Assembly (NCBI RefSeq): GCF_000003605.2
Contig: NW_003134981.1
Coordinates: 1 to 20,298 of the forward strand
Length of the DNA: 20,298 nucleotides
DNA from: Saccoglossus kowalevskii
Taxonomy: Eukaryota > Hemichordata > Enteropneusta > Harrimaniidae
Direction: 5' to 3'
The notes beneath the pieces are model-generated. The model had not been told where the DNA came from. It ran no database searches and saw nothing but the letters and a program-made list of their open reading frames with translations. A program made the translations under genes and the position numbers. Positions 1 through 11,191 of this stretch are shown here, in pieces (positions within the stretch are counted from its first letter, which is position 1; every line of letters starts with the position of its first letter).

Positions 1-91
1 TAAAATATATTCAGAGTACAATTTTTTACATTCACATATTGAGGGCTGCTTATAACAGAGACATCATGGTATTACTTACATGTATTTTTAG
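1..91 (+). other. Left unique flank, probable intron 3' end
   Basis: This is AT-rich unique sequence with no similarity to the repeat unit. It holds T- and A-rich runs and ends in a pyrimidine-rich stretch and an AG at 90-91. A reading frame in register with the downstream exon is open from 43 (a TGA lies at 40-42), but that is only about 16 codons and says little. I see no promoter, RNA gene or transposon end. The intron call rests on the acceptor-like end and on the protein-like composition that begins just after it. Confidence 0.45.
80..91 (+). promoter_or_regulatory. Candidate 3' splice acceptor
   Basis: The sequence ATGTATTTTTAG ends at 91 and is followed by ATATTGGTGG. A T-rich tract directly before an AG, with the downstream base composition switching from AT-rich to a glycine-coding GGT-rich run, is what an animal 3' splice site looks like. 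TTAC at 76-79 could serve as a branch-point-like element, although it is very close to the AG. The call was made by eye and was not scored. Confidence 0.45.
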
Positions 92-252
92 ATATTGGTG
101 GTGGTATTGGTACAGGTGGGCTTGGATTAGTGCCACAAAACCCTGGATCAGGAAGACTACGTTCAACTGTTGAATGTGTTATGATATATATGGTAATGGA
201 CCAAATTAAGTCTAATCTACAAACAGAAGGACTTTATGACATATTTACTCAG
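92..252 (+). CDS. Candidate internal exon of an unrecognised protein
   Basis: This is a proposed exon of 161 bp, with two bases completing a split codon and then 53 complete codons. The frame begins with a glycine-rich run (GGGIGTGGLGL), continues through a PQNPGSG turn-like segment, and then an amphipathic helix-like stretch rich in Val, Met, Ile and Tyr, ending LQTEGLYDIFTQ. It is bounded by a T-rich AG acceptor and by CAG then GTTTGT at 250-258, so the exon would end exactly at a codon boundary. The last 21 bases (232-252) belong to the first copy of the tandem repeat. The same frame also runs on through the repeats without a stop to 7608, so the exon may be longer. TEGLY is reminiscent of the TEG(I/L)(Y/F) motif of RhoGAP domains, but the arginine-finger residue expected next is Asp here, so I do not assign that family. 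A start codon is not expected in an internal exon. Confidence 0.4.
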
Positions 253-258
253 GTTTGT
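250..258 (+). promoter_or_regulatory. Candidate 5' splice donor in first repeat unit
   Basis: CAG at 250-252 is followed by GTTTGT. This matches the CAG/GT core and +5 G of a donor, with T at +3 and +4 where purines are favoured. It falls on a codon boundary of the upstream reading frame. Most later units have GTTAGT at this point, a closer match to the GTRAGT consensus. It is the leftmost of about 316 equivalent sites 63 bp apart, so using any of them would add a whole number of 21-codon segments and keep the frame. Confidence 0.4.
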
Positions 259-1365
259 ACATGTGATAGCAACACAGCTAAAACACCAAGTCAACTTTAT
301 GACATATTTACTCAGGTTAGTACATGTTATAGCAACACAGCTAAAACACCAAGTCAGCTTTATGACATATTTACTCAGGTTAGTACATGTGATAGCAACA
401 CAGCTATAACACCAAGTCAGCTTTATGACATATTTACTCAGGTTAGTACATGTGATAGCAACACAGCTAAAACACCAAGTCAGCTTTATGACATATTTAC
501 TCAGGTTAGTACATGTGATAGCAACACAGCTAAAACACCAAGTCAGCTTTATGACATATTTACTCAGGTTAGTACATGTGATAGCAACACAGCTAAAACA
601 CCAAGTCAGCTTTATGACATATTTACTCAGGTTAGTACATGTGATAGCAACACAGCTAAAACACCAAGTCAGCTTTATGACATATTTACTCAGGTTTGTA
701 CATGTGATAGCAACACAGCTAAAACACCTAGTCAGGTTTATGACATATTTACTCAGGTTAGTACATGTGATAGCAACACAGCTAAAACACCAAGTCAGCT
801 TTATGACATATTTACTCAGGTTAGTACATGTGATAGCAACACAGCTAAAACACCAAGTCAGGTTTATAACATATTTACTCAGGTTAGTACATGTGATAGC
901 AACACAGCTAAAACACCAAGTCAGCTTTATGACATATTTACTCAGGTTTGTACATGTGATAGCAACACAGCTAAAACACCAAGTCAGCTTTATGACATAT
1001 TTACTCAGGTTAGTACATGTGATAGCAACACAGCTATAACACCAAGTCAGCTTTATGACATATTTACTCAGGTTTGTACATGTGATAGCAACACAGCTAA
1101 AACACCAAGTCAGCTTTATGACATATTTACTCAGGTTTGTACATGTGATAGCAACACAGCTAAAACACCAAGTCAGCTTTATGACATATTTACTCAGGTT
1201 TGTACATGTGATAGCAACACAGCTAAAACACCAAGTCAGCTTTATGACATATTTACTCAGGTTAGTACATGTGATAGCAACACAGCTAAAACACCAAGTC
1301 AGCTTTATGACATATTTACTCAGGTTAGTACATGTGATAGCAACACAGCTAAAACACCTAGTCAG

Positions 1366-1932
1366 CTTTATGACATATTTACTCAGGTTAGTACATGTGA
1401 TAGCAACACAGCTAAAACACCTAGTCAGCTTTATGACATATTTACTCAGGTTAGTACATGTGATAGCAACACAGCTAAAACACGAAGTCAGCTTTATGAC
1501 ATATTTACTCAGGTTAGTACATGTGATAGCAACACAGCTAAAACACCAAGTCAGGTTTATGACATATTTACTCAGGTTAGTACATGTGATAGCAACACAG
1601 CTAAAACACCAAGTCAGCTTTATGACATATTTACTCAGGTTAGTACATGTGATAGCAACACAGCTAAAACACCAAGTCAGCTTTATGACATATTTACTCA
1701 GGTTAGTACATGTGATAGCAACACAGCTAAAACACCAAGTCAGCTTTATGACATATTTACTCAGGTTAGTACATGTGATAGCAACACAGCTAAAACACCT
1801 AGTCAGGTTTATGACATATTTACTCAGGTTAGTACATGTGATAGCAACACAGCTAAAACACCAAGTCAGCTTTATGACATATTTACTCAGGTTAGTACAT
1901 GTGATAGCAACACAGCTAAAACACCAAGTCAG
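1366..1932 (+). repeat. Nine-unit block, copy 1 of an internal duplication
   Basis: Nine units with the ordered variant signature CCT-end, CGA-end, plain, CAGG-start (GTT), plain, plain, CCT-end, GTT-start, plain. The same order recurs at 8987-9553. Both copies are followed, after none or one extra plain unit, by a unit carrying TTTATTC. The shared order of rare variants, notably CGAAGT, makes common origin more likely than chance. Confidence 0.75.
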
Positions 1933-3129
1933 CTTTATGACATATTTATTCAGGTTAGTACATGTGATAGCAACACAGCTAAAACACCAAGTCAGCTTTA
2001 TGACATATTTACTCAGGTTAGTACATGTGATAGCAACACAGCTAAAACACCAAGTCAGCTTTATGACATATTTATTCAGGTTAGTACATGTGATAGCAAC
2101 ACAGCTAAAACACCAAGTCAGCTTTATGACATATTTACTCAGGTTAGTACATGTGATAGCAACACAGCTATAACACCAAGTCAACTTTATGACATATTTA
2201 CTCAGGTTAGTACATGTGATAGCAACACAGCTAAAACACCAAGTCAGCTTTATGACATATTTACTCAGGTTAGTACATGTGATAGCAACACAGCTAAAAC
2301 ACCAAGTCAGGTTTATGACATATTTACTCAGGTTAGTACATGTGATAGCAACACAGCTATAACACCAAGTCAGCTTTATGACATATTTACTCAGGTTAGT
2401 ACATGTGATAGCAACACAGCTATAACACCAAGTCAGCTTTATGACATATTTACTCAGGTTAGTACATGTGATAGCAACACAGCTAAAACACCAAGTCAGG
2501 TTTATGACATATTTACTCAGGTTAGTACATGTGATGACAACACAGCTAAAACACCAAGTCAGGTTTATAACATATTTACTCAGGTTAGTACATGTGATAG
2601 CAACACAGCTAAAACACCAAGTCAGGTTTATGACATATTTACTCAGGTTAGTACATGTGATAGCAACACAGCTATAACACCAAGTCAGCTTTATGACATA
2701 TTTACTCAGGTTAGTACATGTGATAGCAACACAGCTAAAACACCAAGTCAGCTTTATGACATATTTACTCAGGTTAGTACATGTGATAGCAACACAGCTA
2801 TAACACCAAGTCAGCTTTATGACATATTTACTCAGGTTAGTACATGTGATAGCAACACAGCTAAAACACCAAGTCAGCTTTATGACATATTTACTCAGGT
2901 TAGTACATGTGATAGCAACACATCTAAAACACCAAGTCAGGTTTATGACATATTTACTCAGGTTAGTACATGTGATAGCAACACAGCTAAAACACCAAGT
3001 CAGCTTTATGACATATTTACTCAGGTTAGTACATGTGATAGCAACACAGCTAAAACACCAAGTCAGCTTTATGACATATTTACTCAGGTTAGTACATGTG
3101 ATAGCAACACAGCTATAACACCAAGTCAG

Positions 3130-3507
3130 CTTTATGACATATTTACTCAGGTTAGTACATGTGATAGCAACACAGCTAAAACACCAAGTCAGGTTTATGA
3201 CATATTTACTCAGGTTAGTACATGTGATAGCAACACAGCTAAAACACCAAGTCAGCTTTATGACATATTTACTCAGGTTAGTACATGTGATAGCAACACA
3301 GCTATAACACCAAGTCAGCTTTATGACATATTTACTCAGGTTAGTACATGTGATAGCAACACAGCTAAAACACCAAGTCAGGTTTATGACATATTTACTC
3401 AGGTTAGTACATGTGATAGCAACACAGCTAAAACACCAAGTCAGCTTTATGACATATTTACTCAGGTTAGTACATGTGATAGCAACACAGCTATAACACC
3501 AAGTCAG
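3130..3507 (+). repeat. 189-bp trimer higher-order repeat, two copies
   Basis: Two adjacent 189-bp trimers (3130-3318 and 3319-3507) share the order: CTT-start unit with GCTAAAAC, GTT-start unit with GCTAAAAC, and CTT-start unit with GCTATAAC. This is a short higher-order repeat within the array. Confidence 0.6.
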
Positions 3508-4515
3508 CTTTATGACATATTTACTCAGGTTAGTACATGTGATAGCAACACAGCTAAAACACCAAGTCAGCTTTATGACATATTTACTCAGGTTAGTACA
3601 TGTGATAGCAACACAGCTAAAACACCAAGTCAACTTTATGACATATTTACTCAGGTTAGTACATGTGATAGCAACACAGCTAAAACACCAAGTCAGCTTT
3701 ATGACATATTTATTCAGGTTAGTACATGTGATAGCAACACAGCTAAAACACCAAGTCAGCTTTATGACATATTTACTCAGGTTAGTACATGTGATAGCAA
3801 CACAGCTAAAACACCAAGTCAGCTTTATGACATATTTACTCAGGTTAGTACATGTGATAGCAACACAGCTAAAACACCAAGTCAGCTTTATGACATATTT
3901 ACTCAGGTTAGTACATGTGATAGCAACACAGCTATAACACCAAGTCAGCTTTATGACATATTTACTCAGGTTAGTACATGTGATAGCAACACAGCTATAA
4001 CACCAAGTCAGCTTTATGACATATTTACTCAGGTTAGTACATGTGATAGCAACACAGCTATAACACCAAGTCAGCTTTATGACATATTTACTCAGGTTAG
4101 TACATGTGATAGCAACACAGCTATAACACCAAGTCAGCTTTATGACATATTTACTCAGGTTAGTACATGTGATAGCAACACAGCTAAAACACCTAGTCAG
4201 CTTTATGACATATTTACTCAGGTTAGTACATGTGATAGCAACACAGCTAAAACACCAAGTCAGCTTTATGACATATTTACTCAGGTTAGTACATGTGATA
4301 GCAACACAGCTAAAACACCAAGTCAACTTTATGACATATTTACTCAGGTTAGTACATGTGATAGCAACACAGCTAAAACACCAAGTCAGCTTTATGACAT
4401 ATTTACTCAGGTTAGTACATGTGATAGCAACACAGCTAAAACACCAAGTCAGCTTTATGACATATTTACTCAGGTTAGTACATGTGATAGCAACACAGCT
4501 AAAACACCAAGTCAA

Positions 4516-5208
4516 CTTTATGACATATTTACTCAGGTTAGTACATGTGATAGCAACACAGCTAAAACACCAAGTCAGCTTTATGACATATTTACTCAGG
4601 TTAGTACATGTGATAGCAACACAGCTAAAACACCAAGTCAGCTTTATGACATATTTACTCAGGTTAGTACATGTGATAGCAACACAGCTAAAACACCAAG
4701 TCAGCTTTATGACATATTTACTCAGGTTAGTACATGTGATAGCAACACAGCTAAAACACCAAGTCAGCTTTATGACATATTTACTCAGGTTAGTACATGT
4801 GATAGCAACACAGCTAAAACACCAAGTCAGCTTTATGACATATTTACTCAGGTTAGTACATGTGATAGCAACACAGCTAAAACACCAAGTCAGCTTTATG
4901 ACATATTTACTCAGGTTAGTACATGTGATAGCAACACAGCTAAAACACCAAGTCAGCTTTATGACATATTTACTCAGGTTAGTACATGTGATAGCAACAC
5001 AGCTAAAACACCAAGTCAGCTTTATGACATATTTACTCAGGTTAGTACATGTGATAGCAACACAGCTAAAACACCAAGTCAGCTTTATGACATATTTACT
5101 CAGGTTAGTACATGTGATAGCAACACAGCTAAAACACCAAGTCAGCTTTATGACATATTTACTCAGGTTAGTACATGTGATAGCAACACAGCTAAAACAC
5201 CAAGTCAG
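4516..5208 (+). repeat. Homogeneous run of 11 consensus units
   Basis: Eleven successive units appear identical to the consensus by eye, and are flanked on each side by CAACTT at the unit junction. This 693-bp stretch is the most uniform part of the array and suggests recent local expansion or conversion. Confidence 0.8.
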
Positions 5209-7539
5209 CTTTATGACATATTTACTCAGGTTAGTACATGTGATAGCAACACAGCTAAAACACCAAGTCAACTTTATGACATATTTACTCAGGTTAGTAC
5301 ATGTGATAGCAACACAGCTATAACACCAAGTCAGCTTTATGACATATTTACTCAGGTTAGTACATGTGATAGCAACACAGCTAAAACACCAAGTCAGCTT
5401 TATGACATATTTACTCAGGTTAGTACATGTGATAGCAACACAGCTAAAACACCAAGTCAGCTTTATGACATATTTACTCAGGTTAGTACATGTGATAGCA
5501 ACACAGCTATAACACCAAGTCAGCTTTATGACATATTTACTCAGGTTTGTACATGTGATAGCAACACAGCTAAAACACCAAGTCAGCTTTATGACATATT
5601 TACTCAGGTTAGTACATGTGATAGCAACACAGCTATAACACCAAGTCAGCTTTATGACATATTTACTCAGGTTAGTACATGTGATAGCAACACAGCTATA
5701 ACACCAAGTCAGCTTTATGACATATTTACTCAGGTTTGTACATGTGATAGCAACACAGCTATAACACCAAGTCAGCTTTATGACATATTTACTCAGGTTT
5801 GTACATGTGATAGCAACACAGCTATAACACCAAGTCAGCTTTATGACATATTTACTCAGGTTAGTACATGTGATAGCAACACAGCTATAACACCAAGTCA
5901 GCTTTATGACATATTTACTCAGGTTTGTACATGTGATAGCAACACAGCTAAAACACCAAGTCAGCTTTATGACATATTTACTCAGGTTAGTACATGTGAT
6001 AGCAACACAGCTAAAACACCAAGTCAGCTTTATGACATATTTACTCAGGTTAGTACATGTGATAGCAACACAGCTATAACACCAAGTCAGGTTTATGACA
6101 TATTTACTCAGGTTAGTACATGTGATAGCAACACAGCTAAAACACCAAGTCAGCTTTATGACATATTTACTCAGGTTAGTACATGTGATAGCAACACAGC
6201 TAAAACACCAAGTCAGCTTTATGACATATTTACTCAGGTTAGTACATGTGATAGCAACACAGCTATAACACCAAGTCAGCTTTATGACATATTTACTCAG
6301 GTTAGTACATGTGATAGCAACACAGCTATAACACCTAGTCAACTTTATGACATATTTACTCAGGTTAGTACATGTGATAGCAACACAGCTAAAACACCAA
6401 GTCAGCTTTATGACATATTTACTCAGGTTAGTACATGTGATAGCAACACAGCTATAACACCTAGTCAACTTTATGACATATTTACTCAGGTTAGTACATG
6501 TGATAGCAACACAGCTAAAACACCAAGTCAGCTTTATGACATATTTACTCAGGTTAGTACATGTGATAGCAACACAGCTAAAACACCTAGTCAACTTTAT
6601 GACATATTTACTCAGGTTAGTACATGTGATAGCAACACAGCTAAAACACCAAGTCAACTTTATGACATATTTACTCAGGTTAGTACATGTGATAGCAACA
6701 CAGCTAAAACACCAAGTCAGCTTTATGACATATTTACTCAGGTTAGTACATGTGATAGCAACACAGCTAAAACACCAAGTCAACTTTATGACATATTTAC
6801 TCAGGTTAGTACATGTGATAGCAACACAGCTAAAACACCAAGTCAACTTTATGACATATTTACTCAGGTTAGTACATGTGATAGCAACACAGCTAAAACA
6901 CCAAGTCAGGTTTATGACATATTTACTCAGGTTAGTACATGTGATAGCAACACAGCTAAAACACCAAGTCAGCTTTATGACATATTTACTCAGGTTAGTA
7001 CATGTGATAGCAACACAGCTAAAACACCAAGTCAGCTTTATGACATATTTACTCAGGTTAGTACATGTGATAGCAACACAGCTATAACACCAAGTCAGCT
7101 TTATGACATATTTACTCAGGTTAGTACATGTGATAGCAACACAGCTAAAACACCAAGTCAGCTTTATGACATATTTACTCAGGTTAGTACATGTGATAGC
7201 AACACAGCTAAAACACCAAGTCAGCTTTATGACATATTTACTCAGGTTAGTACATGTGATAGCAACACAGCTAAAACACCAAGTCAGCTTTATGACATAT
7301 TTACTCAGGTTAGTACATGTGATAGCAACACAGCTAAAACACCAAGTCAGCTTTATGACATATTTACTCAGGTTAGTACATGTGATAGCAACACAGCTAT
7401 AACACCTAGTCAACTTTATGACATATTTACTCAGGTTAGTACATGTGATAGCAACACAGCTAAAACACCAAGTCAGCTTTATGACATATTTACTCATGTT
7501 AGTACATGTGATAGCAACACAGCTATAACACCTAGTCAA

Positions 7540-7600
7540 CTTTATGACATATTTACTCAGTTAGTACATGTGATAGCAACACAGCTAAACACCAAGTCAG
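7540..7600 (+). repeat. 61-bp unit with two single-base deletions
   Basis: Relative to the consensus, this unit lacks one G at the ACTCAGGTTAG point (it reads ACTCAGTTAG at 7555-7564) and one A in the GCTAAAAC run (GCTAAAC). Phase is exact from 232 to here, and all downstream units are shifted by -2. The first deletion also removes the CAG/GTTAGT donor-like arrangement in this unit. Confidence 0.9.
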
Positions 7601-8041
7601 CTTTATGACATATTTACTCAGGTTAGTACATGTGATAGCAACACAGCTATAACACCTAGTCAGCTTTATGACATATTTACTCAGGTTAGTACATGTGATA
7701 GTAACACAGCTAAAACACCAAGTCAGCTTTATGACATATTTACTCAGGTTAGTACATGTGATAGCAACACAGCTATAACACCAAGTCAGCTTTATGACAT
7801 ATTTACTCAGGTTAGTACATGTGATAGCAACACAGCTAAAACACCAAGTCAGCTTTATGACATATTTACTCAGGTTAGTACATGTGATAGCAACACAGCT
7901 AAAACACCAAGTCAGCTTTATGACATATTTACTCAGGTTTGTACATGTGATAGCAACACAGCTATAACACCAAGTCAGCTTTATGACATATTTACTCAGG
8001 TTAGTACATGTGATAGCAACACAGCTATAACACCAAGTCAG

Positions 8042-8608
8042 CTTTATGACATATTTACTCAGGTTAGTACATGTGATAGCAACACAGCTAAAACACCAAG
8101 TCAGGTTTATGACATATTTACTCAGGTTAGTACATGTGATGACAACACAGCTATAACACCAAGTCAGCTTTATGACATATTTACTCAGGTTAGTACATGT
8201 GATAGCAACACAGCTAAAACACCAAGTCAGGTTTATGACATATTTACTCAGGTTAGTACATGTGATGACAACACAGCTATAACACCAAGTCAGCTTTATG
8301 ACATATTTACTCAGGTTAGTACATGTGATAGCAACACAGCTATAACACCAAGTCAGCTTTATGACATATTTACTCAGGTTAGTACATGTGATAGCAACAC
8401 AGCTAAAACACCAAGTCAGGTTTATGACATATTTACTCAGGTTAGTACATGTGATGACAACACAGCTATAACACCAAGTCAGCTTTATGACATATTTACT
8501 CAGGTTAGTACATGTGATAGCAACACAGCTAAAACACCAAGTCAGGTTTATGACATATTTACTCAGGTTAGTACATGTGATAGCAACACAGCTATAACAC
8601 CAAGTCAA
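8042..8608 (+). repeat. 126-bp dimer higher-order repeat with GATGAC variant
   Basis: The units alternate between a CTT-start unit with GCTAAAAC and a GTT-start unit with GATGAC and GCTATAAC. Complete dimers lie at 8042-8167, 8168-8293 and 8357-8482, with one CTT/GCTATAAC unit interposed at 8294-8356. A related dimer at 8483-8608 has ordinary GATAGC. GATGAC occurs in only two other places that I found (2533-2538 and about 16650-16655), so this cluster reflects local spread. Confidence 0.8.
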
Positions 8609-8986
8609 CTTTATGACATATTTACTCAGGTTAGTACATGTGATAGCAACACAGCTAAAACACCAAGTCAGCTTTATGACATATTTACTCAGGTTAGTAC
8701 ATGTGATAGCAACACAGCTAAAACACCAAGTCAGGTTTATGACATATTTACTCAGGTTAGTACATGTGATAGCAACACAGCTAAAACACCAAGTCAGCTT
8801 TATGACATATTTACTCAGGTTAGTACATGTGATAGCAACACAGCTATAACACCAAGTCAACTTTATGACATATTTACTCAGGTTAGTACATGTGATAGCA
8901 ACACAGCTAAAACACCAAGTCAGCTTTATGACATATTTACTCAGGTTAGTACATGTGATAGCAACACAGCTAAAACACGAAGTCAG

Positions 8987-9553
8987 CTTTATGACATATT
9001 TACTCAGGTTAGTACATGTGATAGCAACACAGCTAAAACACCTAGTCAGCTTTATGACATATTTACTCAGGTTAGTACATGTGATAGCAACACAGCTAAA
9101 ACACGAAGTCAGCTTTATGACATATTTACTCAGGTTAGTACATGTGATAGCAACACAGCTAAAACACCAAGTCAGGTTTATGACATATTTACTCAGGTTA
9201 GTACATGTGATAGCAACACAGCTAAAACACCAAGTCAGCTTTATGACATATTTACTCAGGTTAGTACATGTGATAGCAACACAGCTAAAACACCAAGTCA
9301 GCTTTATGACATATTTACTCAGGTTAGTACATGTGATAGCAACACAGCTAAAACACCAAGTCAGCTTTATGACATATTTACTCAGGTTAGTACATGTGAT
9401 AGCAACACAGCTAAAACACCTAGTCAGGTTTATGACATATTTACTCAGGTTAGTACATGTGATAGCAACACAGCTAAAACACCAAGTCAGCTTTATGACA
9501 TATTTACTCAGGTTAGTACATGTGATAGCAACACAGCTAAAACACCAAGTCAG
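8987..9553 (+). repeat. Nine-unit block, copy 2 of an internal duplication
   Basis: This block has the same ordered variants as 1366-1932: CCT-end, CGA-end, plain, GTT-start, plain, plain, CCT-end, GTT-start, plain. The preceding unit (8924-8986) also has the CGA end, unlike copy 1, where it has CCT. The offset of 7621 bp equals 121 units minus the 2-bp deletion at 7540-7600. Confidence 0.75.
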
Positions 9554-9616
9554 CTTTATGACATATTTACTCAGGTTAGTACATGTGATAGCAACACAGC
9601 TAAAACACCAAGTCAG

Positions 9617-9931
9617 CTTTATGACATATTTATTCAGGTTAGTACATGTGATAGCAACACAGCTAAAACACCAAGTCAGGTTTATAACATATTTACTCAG
9701 GTTAGTACATGTGATAGCAACACAGCTAAAACACCAAGTCAGCTTTATGACATATTTACTCAGGTTAGTACATGTGATAGCAACACAGCTAAAACACCAA
9801 GTCAGGTTTATAACATATTTACTCAGGTTAGTACATGTGATAGCAACACAGCTAAAACACCTAGTCAGGTTTATGACATATTTACTCAGGTTAGTACATG
9901 TGATAGCAACACAGCTAAAACACCAAGTCAG
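9617..9931 (+). repeat. Five-unit block, copy A
   Basis: The unit order is TTTATTC unit, GTT-start with TATAAC, plain, GTT-start with TATAAC and CCT end, then GTT-start with TATGAC. The same order recurs at 11387-11703. Confidence 0.65.
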
Positions 9932-11191
9932 CTTTATGACATATTTACTCAGGTTAGTACATGTGATAGCAACACAGCTAAAACACCAAGTCAGCTTTAT
10001 GACATATTTATTCAGGTTAGTACATGTGATAGCAACACAGCTAAAACACCAAGTCAGCTTTATGACATATTTACTCAGGTTAGTACATGTGATAGCAACA
10101 CAGCTAAAACACCAAGTCAGGTTTATAACATATTTACTCAGGTTAGTACATGTGATAGCAACACAGCTAAAACACCAAGTCAGCTTTATTACATATTTAC
10201 TCAGGTTAGTACATGTGATAGCAACACAGCTAAAACACCAAGTCAGCTTTATGACATATTTACTCAGGTTAGTACATGTGATAGCAACACAGCTAAAACA
10301 CCAAGTCAGGTTTATGACATATTTACTCAGGTTAGTACATGTGATAGCAACACAGCTAAAACACCAAGTCAGCTTTATGACATATTTACTCAGGTTAGTA
10401 CATGTGATAGCAACACAGCTAAAACACCAAGTCAGCTTTATGACATATTTACTCAGGTTAGTACATGTGATAGCAACACAGCTAAAACACCAAGTCAGCT
10501 TTATGACATATTTACTCAGGTTAGTACATGTGATAGCAACACAGCTAAAACACCAAGTCAGGTTTATAACATATTTACTCAGGTTAGTACATGTGATAGC
10601 AACACAGCTAAAACACCAAGTCAGCTTTATAACATATTTACTCAGGTTAGTACATGTGATAGCAACACAGCTAAAACACCAAGTCAGGTTTATAACATAT
10701 TTACTCAGGTTAGTACATGTGATAGCAACACAGCTAAAACACCAAGTCAGCTTTATGACATATTTACTCAGGTTAGTACATGTGATAGCAACACAGCTAA
10801 AACACCAAGTCAGCTTTATGACATATTTACTCAGGTTAGTACATGTGATAGCAACACAGCTAAAACACCAAGTCAGGTTTATGACATATTTACTCAGGTT
10901 AGTACATGTGATAGCAACACAGCTAAAACACCAGGTCAGCTTTATGACATATTTACTCAGGTTAGTACATGTGATAGCAACACAGCTAAAACACCAAGTC
11001 AACTTTATGACATATTTACTCAGGTTAGTACATGTGATACCAACACAGCTATAACACCCAGTCACCTTCATGACATATTTACTCAGGTTAGTACATGTGA
11101 TAGCAACACAGCTAAAACACCAAGTCAACTTTATGACATATTTACTCAGGTTAGTACATGTGATAGCAACACAGCTAAAACATCAAGTCAG

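Noticed and set aside
217-7539. Minus-strand cysteine-rich repeat protein of about 2,440 codons
   Set aside because: It is the reverse-complement shadow of the same repeat. Regular Cys spacing (WCFSC) simply reflects the unit sequence. No start context, signal peptide or unique N- or C-terminal domain is present; the same applies to the minus ORFs at 7553-11128, 11464-17697 and 18009-20183.
130-7608. Plus-strand ORF of about 2,490 codons as a complete gene
   Set aside because: Its length follows from a stop-free 63-bp unit. It starts at a GTG inside a likely exon, ends at a deletion unit, and its units vary without protein-level constraint. Only 92-252 is kept as possible coding sequence.
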